This document shows positions 34,979-44,342 of a stretch of 64,000 nt of DNA, piece after piece. Both the position numbers and the translations under genes were made by a program. Within the stretch, counting starts at the first letter, position 1, and the number at the start of each line of letters is the position of its first letter. The notes below the pieces were generated by a model. It saw only the letters and a program-made list of their open reading frames with translations. It was not told the DNA's origin and did not search any database. Source of the stretch: DASYAN01 sp963727755 (GTDB lineage: Bacteria > Chloroflexota > Ktedonobacteria > Ktedonobacterales > Ktedonobacteraceae); NCBI GenBank assembly GCA_963727755.1, contig CAVSHN010000008.1, positions 372,001-436,000 on the forward strand, given 5' to 3'.

Positions 34979-37186
34979 ATGGGCAAGCGCATGAATTGTC
35001 GTCGCTTTCTCCAATTCTCAGCAGGGACAGCTACTCTTACCACACTGGCAATGGCTGGTTCTCTTGAAGCACTTTCCCTTGCCACCGCACATGCAACTGC
35101 GGCAACGACTACCATCTCCGAGCCTACAATGGGGATTAAGGTCACAGTCGATACCAGCGGTTCCTACACTATTAGTGTCCTGAGTCCGACCTGGACATTT
35201 GGTGGGAACATCGGTCATACGCTCAGTAATGTCGCAGTCAATAGCGGGACTGATGCCCTTGGGCACTACAAAGAGATTACCTTTCACTATCAGGGAAACG
35301 TTGCCCGTAGCAGCGGTATTCGCATCTATCGTTCCCGGTCAGTTGTGCTTTTCAGTACGACATATCTAGCAACGGCCAGTAATAGCGAACCATTTCCTCA
35401 TTTCACCAGCTATCCCAAGAATTTATATCATCTGAGCCACAATGGCACCTTTGGGGCCTATGACTTCCATCGATTGAGATTGGATAGCCCATGGCTCTTC
35501 TTCGATGGGCAGGCCAATAGTTTTATCCTCTCGCCTGCGGCCAATTTTCTGGTTGCCTACACCATGATGCAGAATGATGGCTCTATCGCTGGCACCATCA
35601 GATCTGACATTAGCAGCCTGCCCCAGAACTTCACACACAAAGTGATGTTGGCTATTGGAAAAGGCATCAATAAGAACTATATCACTTGGGGACATGCGAT
35701 GACCGATCTGCAAGGCAAAGTGCGACCGGCCAATGATGCCGATGTCAGCCTGAATATGCTGGGTTATTGGACGGACAACGGAGCAGCTTATTATTATTCC
35801 TTTGATCGCTCAAAAGGTTATCGGGGAACTCTAGAGGCTATAAAAAGCGAATTTGACTCGAAGGGCATTACTCTTGGTTACATGCAAATAGATAGCTGGT
35901 GGTATCCTAAAGGTTCTACCGCTGCCTGGGATGCGCAAAAAGCTGGCGAATATACCTATACCGCTGACAAAACGCTCTTTCCAGATGGTTTAAGTGCCTT
36001 CCAGCAAAAAATTGGCCTACCACTGATTACACATGGCCGCTGGATCGATCACAGCAGTCCGTACCGCTCAGAATATACCATATCTAACAATGTCTCCACC
36101 GATCCCAAGTTCTGGAAAACGATCATGAGTTATCTCAAAAGATGTGGGGTCATGACTTATGAGCAGGACTGGCTCTCTATGTATGCCTCCCCCACTTACA
36201 ACTTGACCGATCCCTACGCATTCTTGGACAATATGGCCAGTGCGGCCAAGGAGAATGGAATGACCATGCAGTATTGTATGGCATCGCCACGCCATTATAT
36301 GCAAGGTACGATGTACAATAATCTGACAACCATGCGTGTGAGCATGGATCGTTTTATGCGTAGCCATTGGGATGAGTTTCTCTACGATTTACGTCTGGGG
36401 AGTGCGCTGGGTACCTGGCCCTGGAGCGATGTCTTTATGAGTACTGAATTAGATAATCTGCTCTTGTCAACTCTCTCAGGAAGTATGGTTGGGGTTGGTG
36501 ATGCGCTTGGTCAGGTGAACAAGACAAATCTCATGTACACAATCCGTCCTGACGGTGTTATTGTCAAACCAGACACCTCCATTGTCCCCACCGACGAGAC
36601 CTATGTCGGCGAAGCCAAGGGTCTTATGCCAGCGATGGTGGCTTATGCAGTAACAGATCATGGAAACCTAAAATATGCCTATGTCTTCGCCTACAAGCGG
36701 AGTTTTGGCTCAACCCAGCAGGCGACATTCACCCCCAACAAATTGGGTATTGCTGGACAAACCTATGTTTACAACTATTTTACAAAAACGGGACAACTGG
36801 TCAATGCAGGCCGTAGCTTCAGCGATACCGTTGGCGATGGTTCGTATTATATCGTCACACCGGTGGGCAAGTCTGGTATTGCCTTCTTAGGTGATACCGA
36901 CAAATTCGTCTCATTGGGTCGTAAGCGGATTAGCCAACTGGCTGACAATGGAACGATACAGGCGACTATTGCCTTTGCCAGGAATGAGGGGGCCATTACT
37001 CTGAGTGGTTATGCTCCCTCTCAACCGAAGGTTAGCGCATCTAATGGCTCAGTTGGGACGGTCTCCTATAGTGCAACCACCAGCCTGTTCAATATTACTG
37101 TGAAGCAAGGCTCTGATAATGCAGCTTCCATCACTATCACCTGCAAAAAAACAAAAAAGAGGAAAACTAGAGTACATACGAATTAA
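34979..37186 (+). CDS. Tat-exported glycoside hydrolase, clan GH-D-like (GH36/raffinose-synthase-like)
   Basis: 735 residues. The N terminus MNCRRFLQFSAGTATLTTLA is a twin-arginine (RRFLQ) signal peptide with Ala-rich cleavage region, so it is exported folded. The central part reads as a TIM barrel similar to GH36: GYWTDNGAAYYYSFD, LGYMQIDSWWYPKG (candidate nucleophile Asp at the end of a strand), GVMTYEQDWLSMYA (candidate acid/base Asp) and MQYCMASPRHYMQG. The C-terminal third is beta-rich. It likely removes alpha-linked sugars from oligo- or polysaccharides outside the cell. The exact family and substrate cannot be fixed from sequence reading alone. Confidence 0.7.
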   Translation: MGKRMNCRRFLQFSAGTATLTTLAMAGSLEALSLATAHATAATTTISEPTMGIKVTVDTSGSYTISVLSPTWTFGGNIGHTLSNVAVNSGTDALGHYKEITFHYQGNVARSSGIRIYRSRSVVLFSTTYLATASNSEPFPHFTSYPKNLYHLSHNGTFGAYDFHRLRLDSPWLFFDGQANSFILSPAANFLVAYTMMQNDGSIAGTIRSDISSLPQNFTHKVMLAIGKGINKNYITWGHAMTDLQGKVRPANDADVSLNMLGYWTDNGAAYYYSFDRSKGYRGTLEAIKSEFDSKGITLGYMQIDSWWYPKGSTAAWDAQKAGEYTYTADKTLFPDGLSAFQQKIGLPLITHGRWIDHSSPYRSEYTISNNVSTDPKFWKTIMSYLKRCGVMTYEQDWLSMYASPTYNLTDPYAFLDNMASAAKENGMTMQYCMASPRHYMQGTMYNNLTTMRVSMDRFMRSHWDEFLYDLRLGSALGTWPWSDVFMSTELDNLLLSTLSGSMVGVGDALGQVNKTNLMYTIRPDGVIVKPDTSIVPTDETYVGEAKGLMPAMVAYAVTDHGNLKYAYVFAYKRSFGSTQQATFTPNKLGIAGQTYVYNYFTKTGQLVNAGRSFSDTVGDGSYYIVTPVGKSGIAFLGDTDKFVSLGRKRISQLADNGTIQATIAFARNEGAITLSGYAPSQPKVSASNGSVGTVSYSATTSLFNITVKQGSDNAASITITCKKTKKRKTRVHTN

Positions 37187-37192
37187 ATTTGC

Positions 37193-38137
37193 CTACGGTG
37201 ATGAAAATGACGCTAAAGATGAATGTCGATCGCCTCTTTTCGATACTCTTGCCGATATCAATTTATACAGCTCATTAAAATCGTCAGGCTGATCCTCAAG
37301 TGGCCGCTTGAGCAGACTTTTAACAACTTCCATGCAGCGTTCCCTCCCTTGAAGGTATTTGCCTGTTGCATCTTCCACACGAAAACACTTATCGATGACA
37401 GTCGGCAATACATGCTTTCCTTTAATCATTTTTAGCCATGAGCCATGCCCAAATTCGAGTTCATTCTGACCATCACCAAAAAACTCGCCTACGGTTTTAT
37501 TAAAACATTCAGAGAGGGGATAATCACGTAATTTTTCGAGAACATCGCACGTCCGTTTCGCATTTTCATGCTTTTCCATAAGCTTTGCGAGCGTTGTATC
37601 TCTCCCACTAAATTCAGTGATGCCAGTATCTTTGAATGGTTCAATCCAGTCTTTATTCAGCTCCTTCTTGAGCTGTAAGATAACTATATTAGCGATATCT
37701 AGGAAAACACGCTTGCTGGCCGTTTCGCGAATGCACTGCTGGAGTGTTTCGAGAGAGCACTGACAGTACGGACTGCGTGCTAAATATTCTGGAGTAAGGA
37801 AATAGTTTTCAATCTCTCGCCGACGCCAGATGAGGAGATTGTGTGTGTTTTCATCTGGGAAATTCTTCCAGCAGTGGTCAACAAATTCATCATTGTGATG
37901 ATCACGGTCTATGAGAAAATAGTAGTAGGGATGATACGGATAAAGAGCCTTAGCAACGGTACGGAGGTTCGAAGAATGTGCGAGAGGCTCTACGAGAATA
38001 TCGATCCCTTTCTCTGTGAACAAGGTGTGGAGAACCTGGGAATCTATGCTTGAGTTACCACCTTCTACAAAAAGCGTATGTTTGGCATCTTGCCACACTT
38101 CTTCTGATTCTATTCCTCGTCTGATTCCAACCATCAC
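37193..38137 (-). CDS. DUF4435 (TOPRIM-like nuclease) protein, AriB-like
   Basis: 314 residues with the TOPRIM acidic residues: E25 in LFVEGGNSSID and D77/D79 in YFLIDRDHH, and the DUF4435 block WRRREIENYFLTPEY. The C-terminal half is helical. Its ATG overlaps the stop of the AAA15 gene by 4 bases (ATGA), and the order ATPase then DUF4435 is that of PARIS (AriA-AriB). In PARIS the ATPase holds the nuclease until a phage anti-restriction protein triggers release, and AriB then cleaves tRNA. Sizes here fit. The trigger in this organism is unknown, and other ATPase-TOPRIM systems (OLD, Gabija) fuse or order these domains differently. Confidence 0.75.
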   Translation of the reverse strand: MMVGIRRGIESEEVWQDAKHTLFVEGGNSSIDSQVLHTLFTEKGIDILVEPLAHSSNLRTVAKALYPYHPYYYFLIDRDHHNDEFVDHCWKNFPDENTHNLLIWRRREIENYFLTPEYLARSPYCQCSLETLQQCIRETASKRVFLDIANIVILQLKKELNKDWIEPFKDTGITEFSGRDTTLAKLMEKHENAKRTCDVLEKLRDYPLSECFNKTVGEFFGDGQNELEFGHGSWLKMIKGKHVLPTVIDKCFRVEDATGKYLQGRERCMEVVKSLLKRPLEDQPDDFNELYKLISARVSKRGDRHSSLASFSSP

Positions 38138-39231
38138 GCTTCTTCCTTTTCTGGAACAAGAAGTATCCTGCGATCTTTATCCACTGCATCGAAAATATTC
38201 TTCGAATGGGTTGCAATGATGTATTGATTACCCGGCGCCAACTGACACATATTTCTTATCAAGCTACGATGCCATTCTACGTTGAGATGTAATTCAGGTT
38301 CGTCAATCAATACTATTCCAGGGTACTTTCGCCCGTAACGCTCAATGAGGAAGAGCGTTGAAATGATCTCCTTTTGGCCAGAACTCAAACTATCAAAACT
38401 GTACGATGGGCCATGGTTACCATTATCTGGAATAACACGAAAATCTATGGTACTCTCAGGCGAGAGCTTGAGCTTTCCAATAGTTACCTGCGCATACTGC
38501 TTCATCAATTTGTCCAAAGTCTCCAAAATATCTTTTGCCTCATCAGTATCAAAATCCTCAAAAAGTCCTTCTCGACTTATCAAGGCACGGAGTATTTCAA
38601 ATTTGAATGTGGTTATTGGAGACCCCATCCTCTGTCGATGTCCTCCATCCACTAATTGGCCAAATTCCAATTTTCCTTCTGGAATTTTTCGGTAACTATG
38701 GAAATACATGAAGGGTGGTAGCAGCAAAGGATCACTATTTATACCCAGAAGAGCACAAAGCAAATTTGTAACCACTTCGTTATTATTGGATGGATTAGCT
38801 GCTGGTACTTCGAATTCACTTGCTGGTAGAGAAATTTTGCGCGGTTCACGAGGTCCTGCAATCTTTCCTGAACGATACAAAGTCAGGCTGCCAAAAATAT
38901 TTTCTTCCTTGGTGGTAGTGAAAGTTCCCTCAATAGATGCTTCCTTAGCCCCAGCCCTGATTAGGAGATCTGCAAGTTCAACCGTTACTTTGAGAGAACG
39001 TCTAAAACTAAAAAAATTTGCTTCTGGGATAGTTGCGAGGTATAACAATGAGCACGCTTCGAGAATAGATGTTTTTCCTAGTCCATTGCTACTACCCATG
39101 ACCAGTATATCTGGATCATCCTTCATACGTGGAGAAGGAAAATCAATGGTAAAATTCTTGAATGCTTTGAAGTTTCGTATGGTTAGCTTCTTCAGCCTGA
39201 TGCCTTTCCCTGTTTGCTCTGACATGCGCAT
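38134..39231 (-). CDS. AAA15/ABC-type ATPase, AriA-like
   Basis: 365 residues. Walker A is GSSNGLGKT at 46-54, the ABC signature LSSGQKEIIS is near 285, Walker B is GIVLIDEPELHLN near 305 and the switch His is in IIATHSKNIFDAV. These are the features of the AAA15/AAA21 OLD-like ATPases. N-terminal KLTIRNFKAFKNFTIDFP is the typical opening. It is coupled to the DUF4435 gene and lies 59 bases behind the last CRISPR gene on the same strand. A possible own promoter (TTGCAA, then TATACT) lies in that gap, so read-through or independent transcription are both possible. Confidence 0.8.
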   Translation of the reverse strand: MRMSEQTGKGIRLKKLTIRNFKAFKNFTIDFPSPRMKDDPDILVMGSSNGLGKTSILEACSLLYLATIPEANFFSFRRSLKVTVELADLLIRAGAKEASIEGTFTTTKEENIFGSLTLYRSGKIAGPREPRKISLPASEFEVPAANPSNNNEVVTNLLCALLGINSDPLLLPPFMYFHSYRKIPEGKLEFGQLVDGGHRQRMGSPITTFKFEILRALISREGLFEDFDTDEAKDILETLDKLMKQYAQVTIGKLKLSPESTIDFRVIPDNGNHGPSYSFDSLSSGQKEIISTLFLIERYGRKYPGIVLIDEPELHLNVEWHRSLIRNMCQLAPGNQYIIATHSKNIFDAVDKDRRILLVPEKEEA

Positions 39232-39290
39232 CTCCTATCCAAAGGAACTATGAGTTAGTATATCTATCAGTATAACATGCTTTGCAATAT

Positions 39291-40166
39291 CTACGTGTGC
39301 CGCTGCCAAATTCCCTTCAGCTGGATCTGGAATGTTTCTCCCCGAGTGACTTTGCCTCCTGGCACCCAACATATTGCTGCCTGAGAAATATCTTTCCCAA
39401 AGTTCGTAGGGCCTTTCGTCTCTCTGCCGACAAGAGGCTCAATAGTCACTTCCCTGTTGCTTACACTGTCCGTCTCGGCATAGGTGTGAGCCAAGAGATG
39501 GGTATCACCACAAGCTTTTAACTGAGGTCTAACGTCGTTTGAAAGCAATTCATATCCGAAGCATTTTCCGTTGTTGACTTGCTCACAACAGCCTTGGAGA
39601 TGTTGCAGATGCACCCGTCCCCAGCCATAGCCACGCTCACCGCCGAGTTGTATTCTTTCTAACACGCTTTGCCATTTACTCAATGGATTCTTCTGATCGT
39701 TCTGAAGACCAACTGTTTCGAAGATAGAGCCTATAAGATATACTTGCTTGCCTTCTCGTGTACGTGGCGCAATGAATTCTGTTTCGTGGAGACTTCCTGC
39801 TTCGGCACTTCGTCCGTTTGCAAGAGCTGTACTTGCATAGCTGCCGAGAAATGTCCAGGCAAACTTGTCCCAGTCAGACCAGGGCCACGCAAAATCGTTC
39901 CATTGATCTGGCCACGACCAGATGGAGTCCTCCTTTGGCAGAGCATAGGGGTAAAAATAGGTGAAAGCAAGTTGCTTATCAACCTGTTTACCTATGCCAA
40001 CGTAGTCACTGCCACCAGATTCGCGTGTTAGTCTGGCTGTAAGTGCTCCCCACAGACTGCGGCCAGTGAGATAAGGGCGGGTTTGCTGCAAGTTGCCTAA
40101 TTTGCGCCAGCCGATATGTACTGGGGAGAGCAGACGGAATGCTACTTGATATGCCGTCCAAGTCAT
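39291..40166 (-). CDS. CRISPR type III RAMP protein (Cas5/Cmr3- or Csx10-like)
   Basis: 291 residues. RLLSPVHIGWRKLGNLQQTR and LTGRSLWGALTARL at the N terminus and the glycine-rich loop QLGGERGYGWGRV near residue 190 are RAMP-superfamily hallmarks. As the last subunit gene of the operon it probably plays the Cas5/Cmr3 role, holding the 5' handle of the crRNA beside the Cas10-like subunit, but it is too divergent for me to name the subgroup. 18 bases after the cmr5-like gene. Confidence 0.75.
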   Translation of the reverse strand: MTWTAYQVAFRLLSPVHIGWRKLGNLQQTRPYLTGRSLWGALTARLTRESGGSDYVGIGKQVDKQLAFTYFYPYALPKEDSIWSWPDQWNDFAWPWSDWDKFAWTFLGSYASTALANGRSAEAGSLHETEFIAPRTREGKQVYLIGSIFETVGLQNDQKNPLSKWQSVLERIQLGGERGYGWGRVHLQHLQGCCEQVNNGKCFGYELLSNDVRPQLKACGDTHLLAHTYAETDSVSNREVTIEPLVGRETKGPTNFGKDISQAAICWVPGGKVTRGETFQIQLKGIWQRHT

Positions 40167-40184
40167 GGTTGTGATTTCACTTTC

Positions 40185-40661
40185 TCAGCCTCTACTTTGG
40201 CTTTCTTTGCATCCTTCTTCCACTCCGCGAGCTTTGGCTCCATAGCGTGCATAAATAAGTGTCTGTTCCCATAGTTGTTTCACCAGCAGTAGGCTGTCCA
40301 GATCATTGCAGACAGCATCTGTCAGGAACTTCAGAACTTCTTCAGCCTTAATATCTACTGCCTTCTCTTTGCTGCCTGTAGAAGAAGAAGGTTTGAGAAG
40401 TCTGGTCAACTCCAGCAACTGGTCACGTATCGGTTTGGCGATGTGTTGTTCGCTTTCGCTACGCGAGTAAAGGTAAAGGAGTACTGCGTAGACACCATTC
40501 TCTTGTAGTACCCCCAAAGCTTTCGTTACTAGATTTTCCACGTCGCTTGCTTTGGTCCCTTTTTCTTCACCTTTATTCCAGTGAGTTTTTGTGGTTTTAA
40601 TAATTCCTTGCCCAGCCTGGGCTGCGTGCCAGTCTAAGTTATTATTGTTTGCTAGGCTCAC
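40185..40661 (-). CDS. cmr5: Cmr5-like small subunit (Cas11)
   Basis: 158 residues, all-helical. The C-terminal block LWEQTLIYARYGAKARG is the conserved end helix of Cmr5/Cas11 proteins, which stack along the Cmr4 backbone and contact target RNA. The N-terminal VENLVTKALGVLQENGVYAV is also family-like. The ATG at 40661 overlaps the cmr4 stop by 20 bases. Slightly longer than typical Cmr5 because of a Ser/Lys-rich insert around residue 95. Confidence 0.75.
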   Translation of the reverse strand: MSLANNNNLDWHAAQAGQGIIKTTKTHWNKGEEKGTKASDVENLVTKALGVLQENGVYAVLLYLYSRSESEQHIAKPIRDQLLELTRLLKPSSSTGSKEKAVDIKAEEVLKFLTDAVCNDLDSLLLVKQLWEQTLIYARYGAKARGVEEGCKESQSRG

Positions 40662-41703
40662 TTTTTACCTCCTTGATTACCCATTCATCTACTAGACGCA
40701 TACGGCCAAAGCCACGGGTACCCATGCCACCGATGCCCAGATACTCGATCAGCCGCATGCCCGCACTTACAACATGGAGAGGTCGTTGCCAAATATCATT
40801 GTCAGGAAGATTGGCACCAGCGTTCTCTATATTGTTCTTACTGTCATACTGCTTAGTGACGGAGTTGGAAAAGGGATAGCCACCATTATTTTTCCCGTAG
40901 TCATCTTCAACGACATCCGACCAGAGCCACGTTGTGCGTGGAATTGCTTCGTAGGTGAACAAGGCACCTGAGTCAGCCGCGCCTGTTTCAGGATTGATAC
41001 TCACCGAGGTACGCACTTCCAAATTGCTATTGACGATTTGGGAAAAGAGCTTTGGGGTGACAAGCACGATGCGGTCTGATATGCCTTTCCATTCTAGATG
41101 TGATGTTAGAGATGTGGGAGGTTCTATGGTTAATCCTTTGGTAGATTTAAACAGCAGCCAGCCAAGATTAAGGTTTTTTTCCCAGTTCATATTGGTTACG
41201 ATGGCATCATTAGTCGGCTTGACGTTTTGTGGTAATGTCACACTGTCCTCACCCCACGCTTCTCGCACTATGTCTACCGTGCTCACCCAAACGGGGCCTG
41301 CCATAGAATTTACTGGGAAGAAGAGAATACGAGCATCAGCGATACTGACAGTACCAGCTCGAGTTGAACCTGCTTCAGAGCCATTTGCACCACTTGCGTC
41401 CGTCGCAGTGCCAAAAGTGTAGATGATGGGACATATTTTTTTGTCTCCCTTAAAATTGCCATGCTTTCCTGCTGCTTCTGGTTTCCCATAACTCATGGCT
41501 GCATAGCTGCGTGTGGCACCTGCTAGGCTAGTACCTGGAATTTTAGGTAAGTTGGTCCCTGGTTCACGAGCGATAGTCATATCGACTCTACCTAGCCTGT
41601 AGCCTCCCGCACCGATGTGTACAGGATCGAGTGTCATGAAGAGCAAACGTTGGAGAGTGTAGAGTGATTGCACACGTGCAGGTTGTGTCTCTGTAGTGGT
41701 CAT
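40642..41703 (-). CDS. cmr4: Cmr4 (Cas7) backbone subunit
   Basis: 353 residues. RLLFMTLDPVHIGAGGYRLG is followed by RVDMTIAREPGTNLPKIPGT and SLAGATRSYA, the standard Cmr4 N-terminal region; D41 in GRVD corresponds to the Asp that cuts target RNA at 6-nt steps, so this activity is probably kept. The C-terminal glycine loop is GIGGMGTRGFGRMRL. Several copies would form the filament on the crRNA. Its ATG overlaps the csx11 stop (ATGA). Confidence 0.85.
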   Translation of the reverse strand: MTTTETQPARVQSLYTLQRLLFMTLDPVHIGAGGYRLGRVDMTIAREPGTNLPKIPGTSLAGATRSYAAMSYGKPEAAGKHGNFKGDKKICPIIYTFGTATDASGANGSEAGSTRAGTVSIADARILFFPVNSMAGPVWVSTVDIVREAWGEDSVTLPQNVKPTNDAIVTNMNWEKNLNLGWLLFKSTKGLTIEPPTSLTSHLEWKGISDRIVLVTPKLFSQIVNSNLEVRTSVSINPETGAADSGALFTYEAIPRTTWLWSDVVEDDYGKNNGGYPFSNSVTKQYDSKNNIENAGANLPDNDIWQRPLHVVSAGMRLIEYLGIGGMGTRGFGRMRLVDEWVIKEVKSEPSKQ

Positions 41704-44342
41704 GAGTTTACTCCTGTCTTAGCGATTTCTGTTTGACTTTTATCATCTTCTGGTTGCTGATTAAGTTGTACATATAGTTCTGTAACGTCTGTCAGTTGTC
41801 CACTTAGGGCAGCTCTATATAGTTGTTCAAATTGATCTGGCGTTAAACGTAGTTTCCAGTTGGCGTTATTGAGAGCGTCACGGACAGTTTGTTTGAACGT
41901 CTTGTTATTTTGATCTGCGCTCCATTGCATGCGTTTGTCTTCTATGATACCGATGAGAGTGTGGATTTGCGTTGTCTCCAAACCCTGAGAGAGTATTTTC
42001 CAGAGCTGGTCGAACTCATCGAGTTGCCCAAGGTAGTAGGGACGCGCTGCATGATAGGAATTTCCTGGTTGCTGAGTTCCTCGACGTTTGCCATTATCGT
42101 AGCTTATCTCAAAGCGGCGTGCGGCTGTATCAAGGTATTCGAAGTCGAGGCGTGAGGCCATGAAGGAAACAACATCTCCAACCTGGAGATCACTGACATG
42201 GCTCCAATCTTTGCCATCGATCCCCTTAAATTTTCTTTTCCTTTCGCTAGCATTTGCAGCTTCTTCTTCAAGGCACCAGTAGGGATACCAGACATCCTCC
42301 GTTTCTTCATCGCCCATAATAGTTGGAATATTCAATGTCAGAGATGGTTTTCCACCTTGTGTAGGTTCTAACGTTAACGAGGCTTTCTCTGGATAGAGAC
42401 GTAAGTCAACCCCTTTGACTCGCCAACGAGTGGCTTCTGTTGGCTGCTTTAGCATTCTGCGACCTGCATCAAGGATGGCAGGAAGTGGAGTTCGCGCCCC
42501 TGCAAAGACGACACCGAGCGTTAATGGTAATCGGTTTCGCACTTTGCCCATCTCTTCCTCATACTTTTTCTTGATAGCTCTGGCAACCTGCAAAGCTCTA
42601 TCTGCTGGAACGAGAGCCATGAAGGTACGTGGCTCTTTGAGGATTGATACTGCTGGGACATACGCCGTATTTTCCAGCTTTACTGCCGTCACTTTCAACT
42701 TTCCAAGTGCTTTATTAGAACTGCCATAGCCAGTTGGCTCTTCTATGTCAAAAGTTTTACCGTCCAAGTATCTTTGCACACACTCTGCTGCTTGGCTGTC
42801 ATTTTCATATTCTGCTTCCGAAGCCCTCAGTAGGAAGGCTGTTCGACGCAAATTATCAACTGTGAGAAACTCTTGCTCCTTAATAATACAAGTAACGCTC
42901 AGGCTGATGTTATCTGATCTGACTTGGTAGGTATGGGAAACTTCTACAGTGTCCTGGCTTAGCGTATTGCGTAGAAATACTCCTTGAATTTTTAGGCGTG
43001 TGTTTACTGTGCCCACAGCAGTGTAGAACGTAGATTCTATCTCTTCCCAGAACTTTTTAGTTGTTTCCCACACACGACTAATACGAGCAAAGGAAGGAAA
43101 CTGCCGAATCATCGACAGAGCAAGAAGTTCTGGTTTAGGACTAGATGAAAATACTCCTAAATCTGTTTCTGTGACATGAAGATCGTAAAAATCTTGTACA
43201 ACATCCGAACCACCCCTTTTGTTACCCCCTACAAGGTAACCAAGTAAGTCGTCCTTGAACTTATCACCTGATATCAAACCATCTTGAATATTATTGGTTA
43301 AGGTACCTAAATCGAAGTAATGTGGTTTCTGCTCCTTGTCAAGTAGCAGGCGACTCTCGGGATCGAAGGAAAGAACGGTGTTGAAAGAGTTGCCAGATAG
43401 CCAGTCGATCAGGTCAAAATGTGCCACTAATAATACCAATTGCCCATTCCTATCCGCTACTTCGTCAATCCATATGGTCGTGGAAGGATTTTTAATCCAT
43501 TCTTCAGAACGATTGATTTGTCGCTGCTTACAGACATCACATACTTTACGAGCAAGAGACTTTTTACTTGGACCCTGAGAGCGCAAGCCACAAACCGAAC
43601 AGATGTCAGATGTTTTGTTTTGCCATTGTTGTTTGAGCCAACTCGGTTGAGGTGTTGGTTGAGGTAGAGCTTCTGATGCTAGCCTGCCGAACACCAGGGT
43701 ATCTCGTGTGCTACATGATAGCGATAAAGTAAAGTCTGTTTCCCCGGCAAGCTTCTGATTAGTGATATCCTGGATATGCCTTTCCAAGGATTGTGTGCCA
43801 TCAGTATATGTCAGTAAATTATCTATGTTTGGGACGATGAATATACTACCATTCTCATCACGGTAAATCTCGGAACCCAGTGGATAGATTACCTCAAGTA
43901 GTTCTTGAATTTTATCCAAAGCCTCCTCAAGGCATCCTTTACGAGCCAGTAGGTCACCAACTCGTGTAGAGTTACCCCAAAATATAGGGCCATCTAGACC
44001 AACTCTTAGAAGACGCCAGCGATATTTGTCTGCCACTTTTGCTTGATTAGGATCTTTCCATTTTCCTAAAAGAAGGTTTTGCGCTAGAGCGGCTTTGAAT
44101 AAAGCGACACTGATTGCCGTCTGGTCGAGTAAAGTTACATCATTTAGGGGGCGACGGGTTTCTGCTACAGTAATGCAGTAACTTCGTTGTATGACTTGGA
44201 TAAGCTTGTTTCGAACATCTACCCACTCACTAAGATCGAGACTCGCAATCTTTGCCTTGAGATAATTCAGTTGTATTTCTAGGAAACGATACAAGCTCTG
44301 CTGTGCGGCATGAATATCTGTAGGTTTAATAGAAACTCTCAT
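41700..44342 (-). CDS. csx11: Csx11/Cas10-like large subunit with degenerate palm (type III-C-like)
   Basis: 880 residues here, about 1,020 with the N-terminal piece at 44326-44760. A zinc finger CSVCGLRSQGPSKK...CDVCKQRQ lies near 247-275, then a first palm-like domain (WIDEVADRNGQLVLLVAHFD). In the second palm the position of GGDD is K569-E-P-R572 (SILKEPRTFMALVPADRA), followed by recognisable Cas10 helices (LTLGVVFAGARTPLPAILDA). The cyclase that makes cyclic oligoadenylate is therefore lost, which is the definition of III-C. The ORF start ATG overlaps the upstream frame and is probably produced by a frameshift. Confidence 0.8.
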   Translation of the reverse strand: MRVSIKPTDIHAAQQSLYRFLEIQLNYLKAKIASLDLSEWVDVRNKLIQVIQRSYCITVAETRRPLNDVTLLDQTAISVALFKAALAQNLLLGKWKDPNQAKVADKYRWRLLRVGLDGPIFWGNSTRVGDLLARKGCLEEALDKIQELLEVIYPLGSEIYRDENGSIFIVPNIDNLLTYTDGTQSLERHIQDITNQKLAGETDFTLSLSCSTRDTLVFGRLASEALPQPTPQPSWLKQQWQNKTSDICSVCGLRSQGPSKKSLARKVCDVCKQRQINRSEEWIKNPSTTIWIDEVADRNGQLVLLVAHFDLIDWLSGNSFNTVLSFDPESRLLLDKEQKPHYFDLGTLTNNIQDGLISGDKFKDDLLGYLVGGNKRGGSDVVQDFYDLHVTETDLGVFSSSPKPELLALSMIRQFPSFARISRVWETTKKFWEEIESTFYTAVGTVNTRLKIQGVFLRNTLSQDTVEVSHTYQVRSDNISLSVTCIIKEQEFLTVDNLRRTAFLLRASEAEYENDSQAAECVQRYLDGKTFDIEEPTGYGSSNKALGKLKVTAVKLENTAYVPAVSILKEPRTFMALVPADRALQVARAIKKKYEEEMGKVRNRLPLTLGVVFAGARTPLPAILDAGRRMLKQPTEATRWRVKGVDLRLYPEKASLTLEPTQGGKPSLTLNIPTIMGDEETEDVWYPYWCLEEEAANASERKRKFKGIDGKDWSHVSDLQVGDVVSFMASRLDFEYLDTAARRFEISYDNGKRRGTQQPGNSYHAARPYYLGQLDEFDQLWKILSQGLETTQIHTLIGIIEDKRMQWSADQNNKTFKQTVRDALNNANWKLRLTPDQFEQLYRAALSGQLTDVTELYVQLNQQPEDDKSQTEIAKTGVNS

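Noticed and set aside
34570..35145. A 191-codon minus-strand open frame upstream of murB.
   Set aside because: It overlaps the Tat signal region of the glycosidase, has low-complexity composition and no ribosome-binding site.
37193..39231. Gabija or OLD-type system for the ATPase/TOPRIM pair.
   Set aside because: In those systems the ATPase and TOPRIM are fused in one protein and Gabija has a UvrD-like partner next to it; here they are separate and DUF4435-type, which fits PARIS better.
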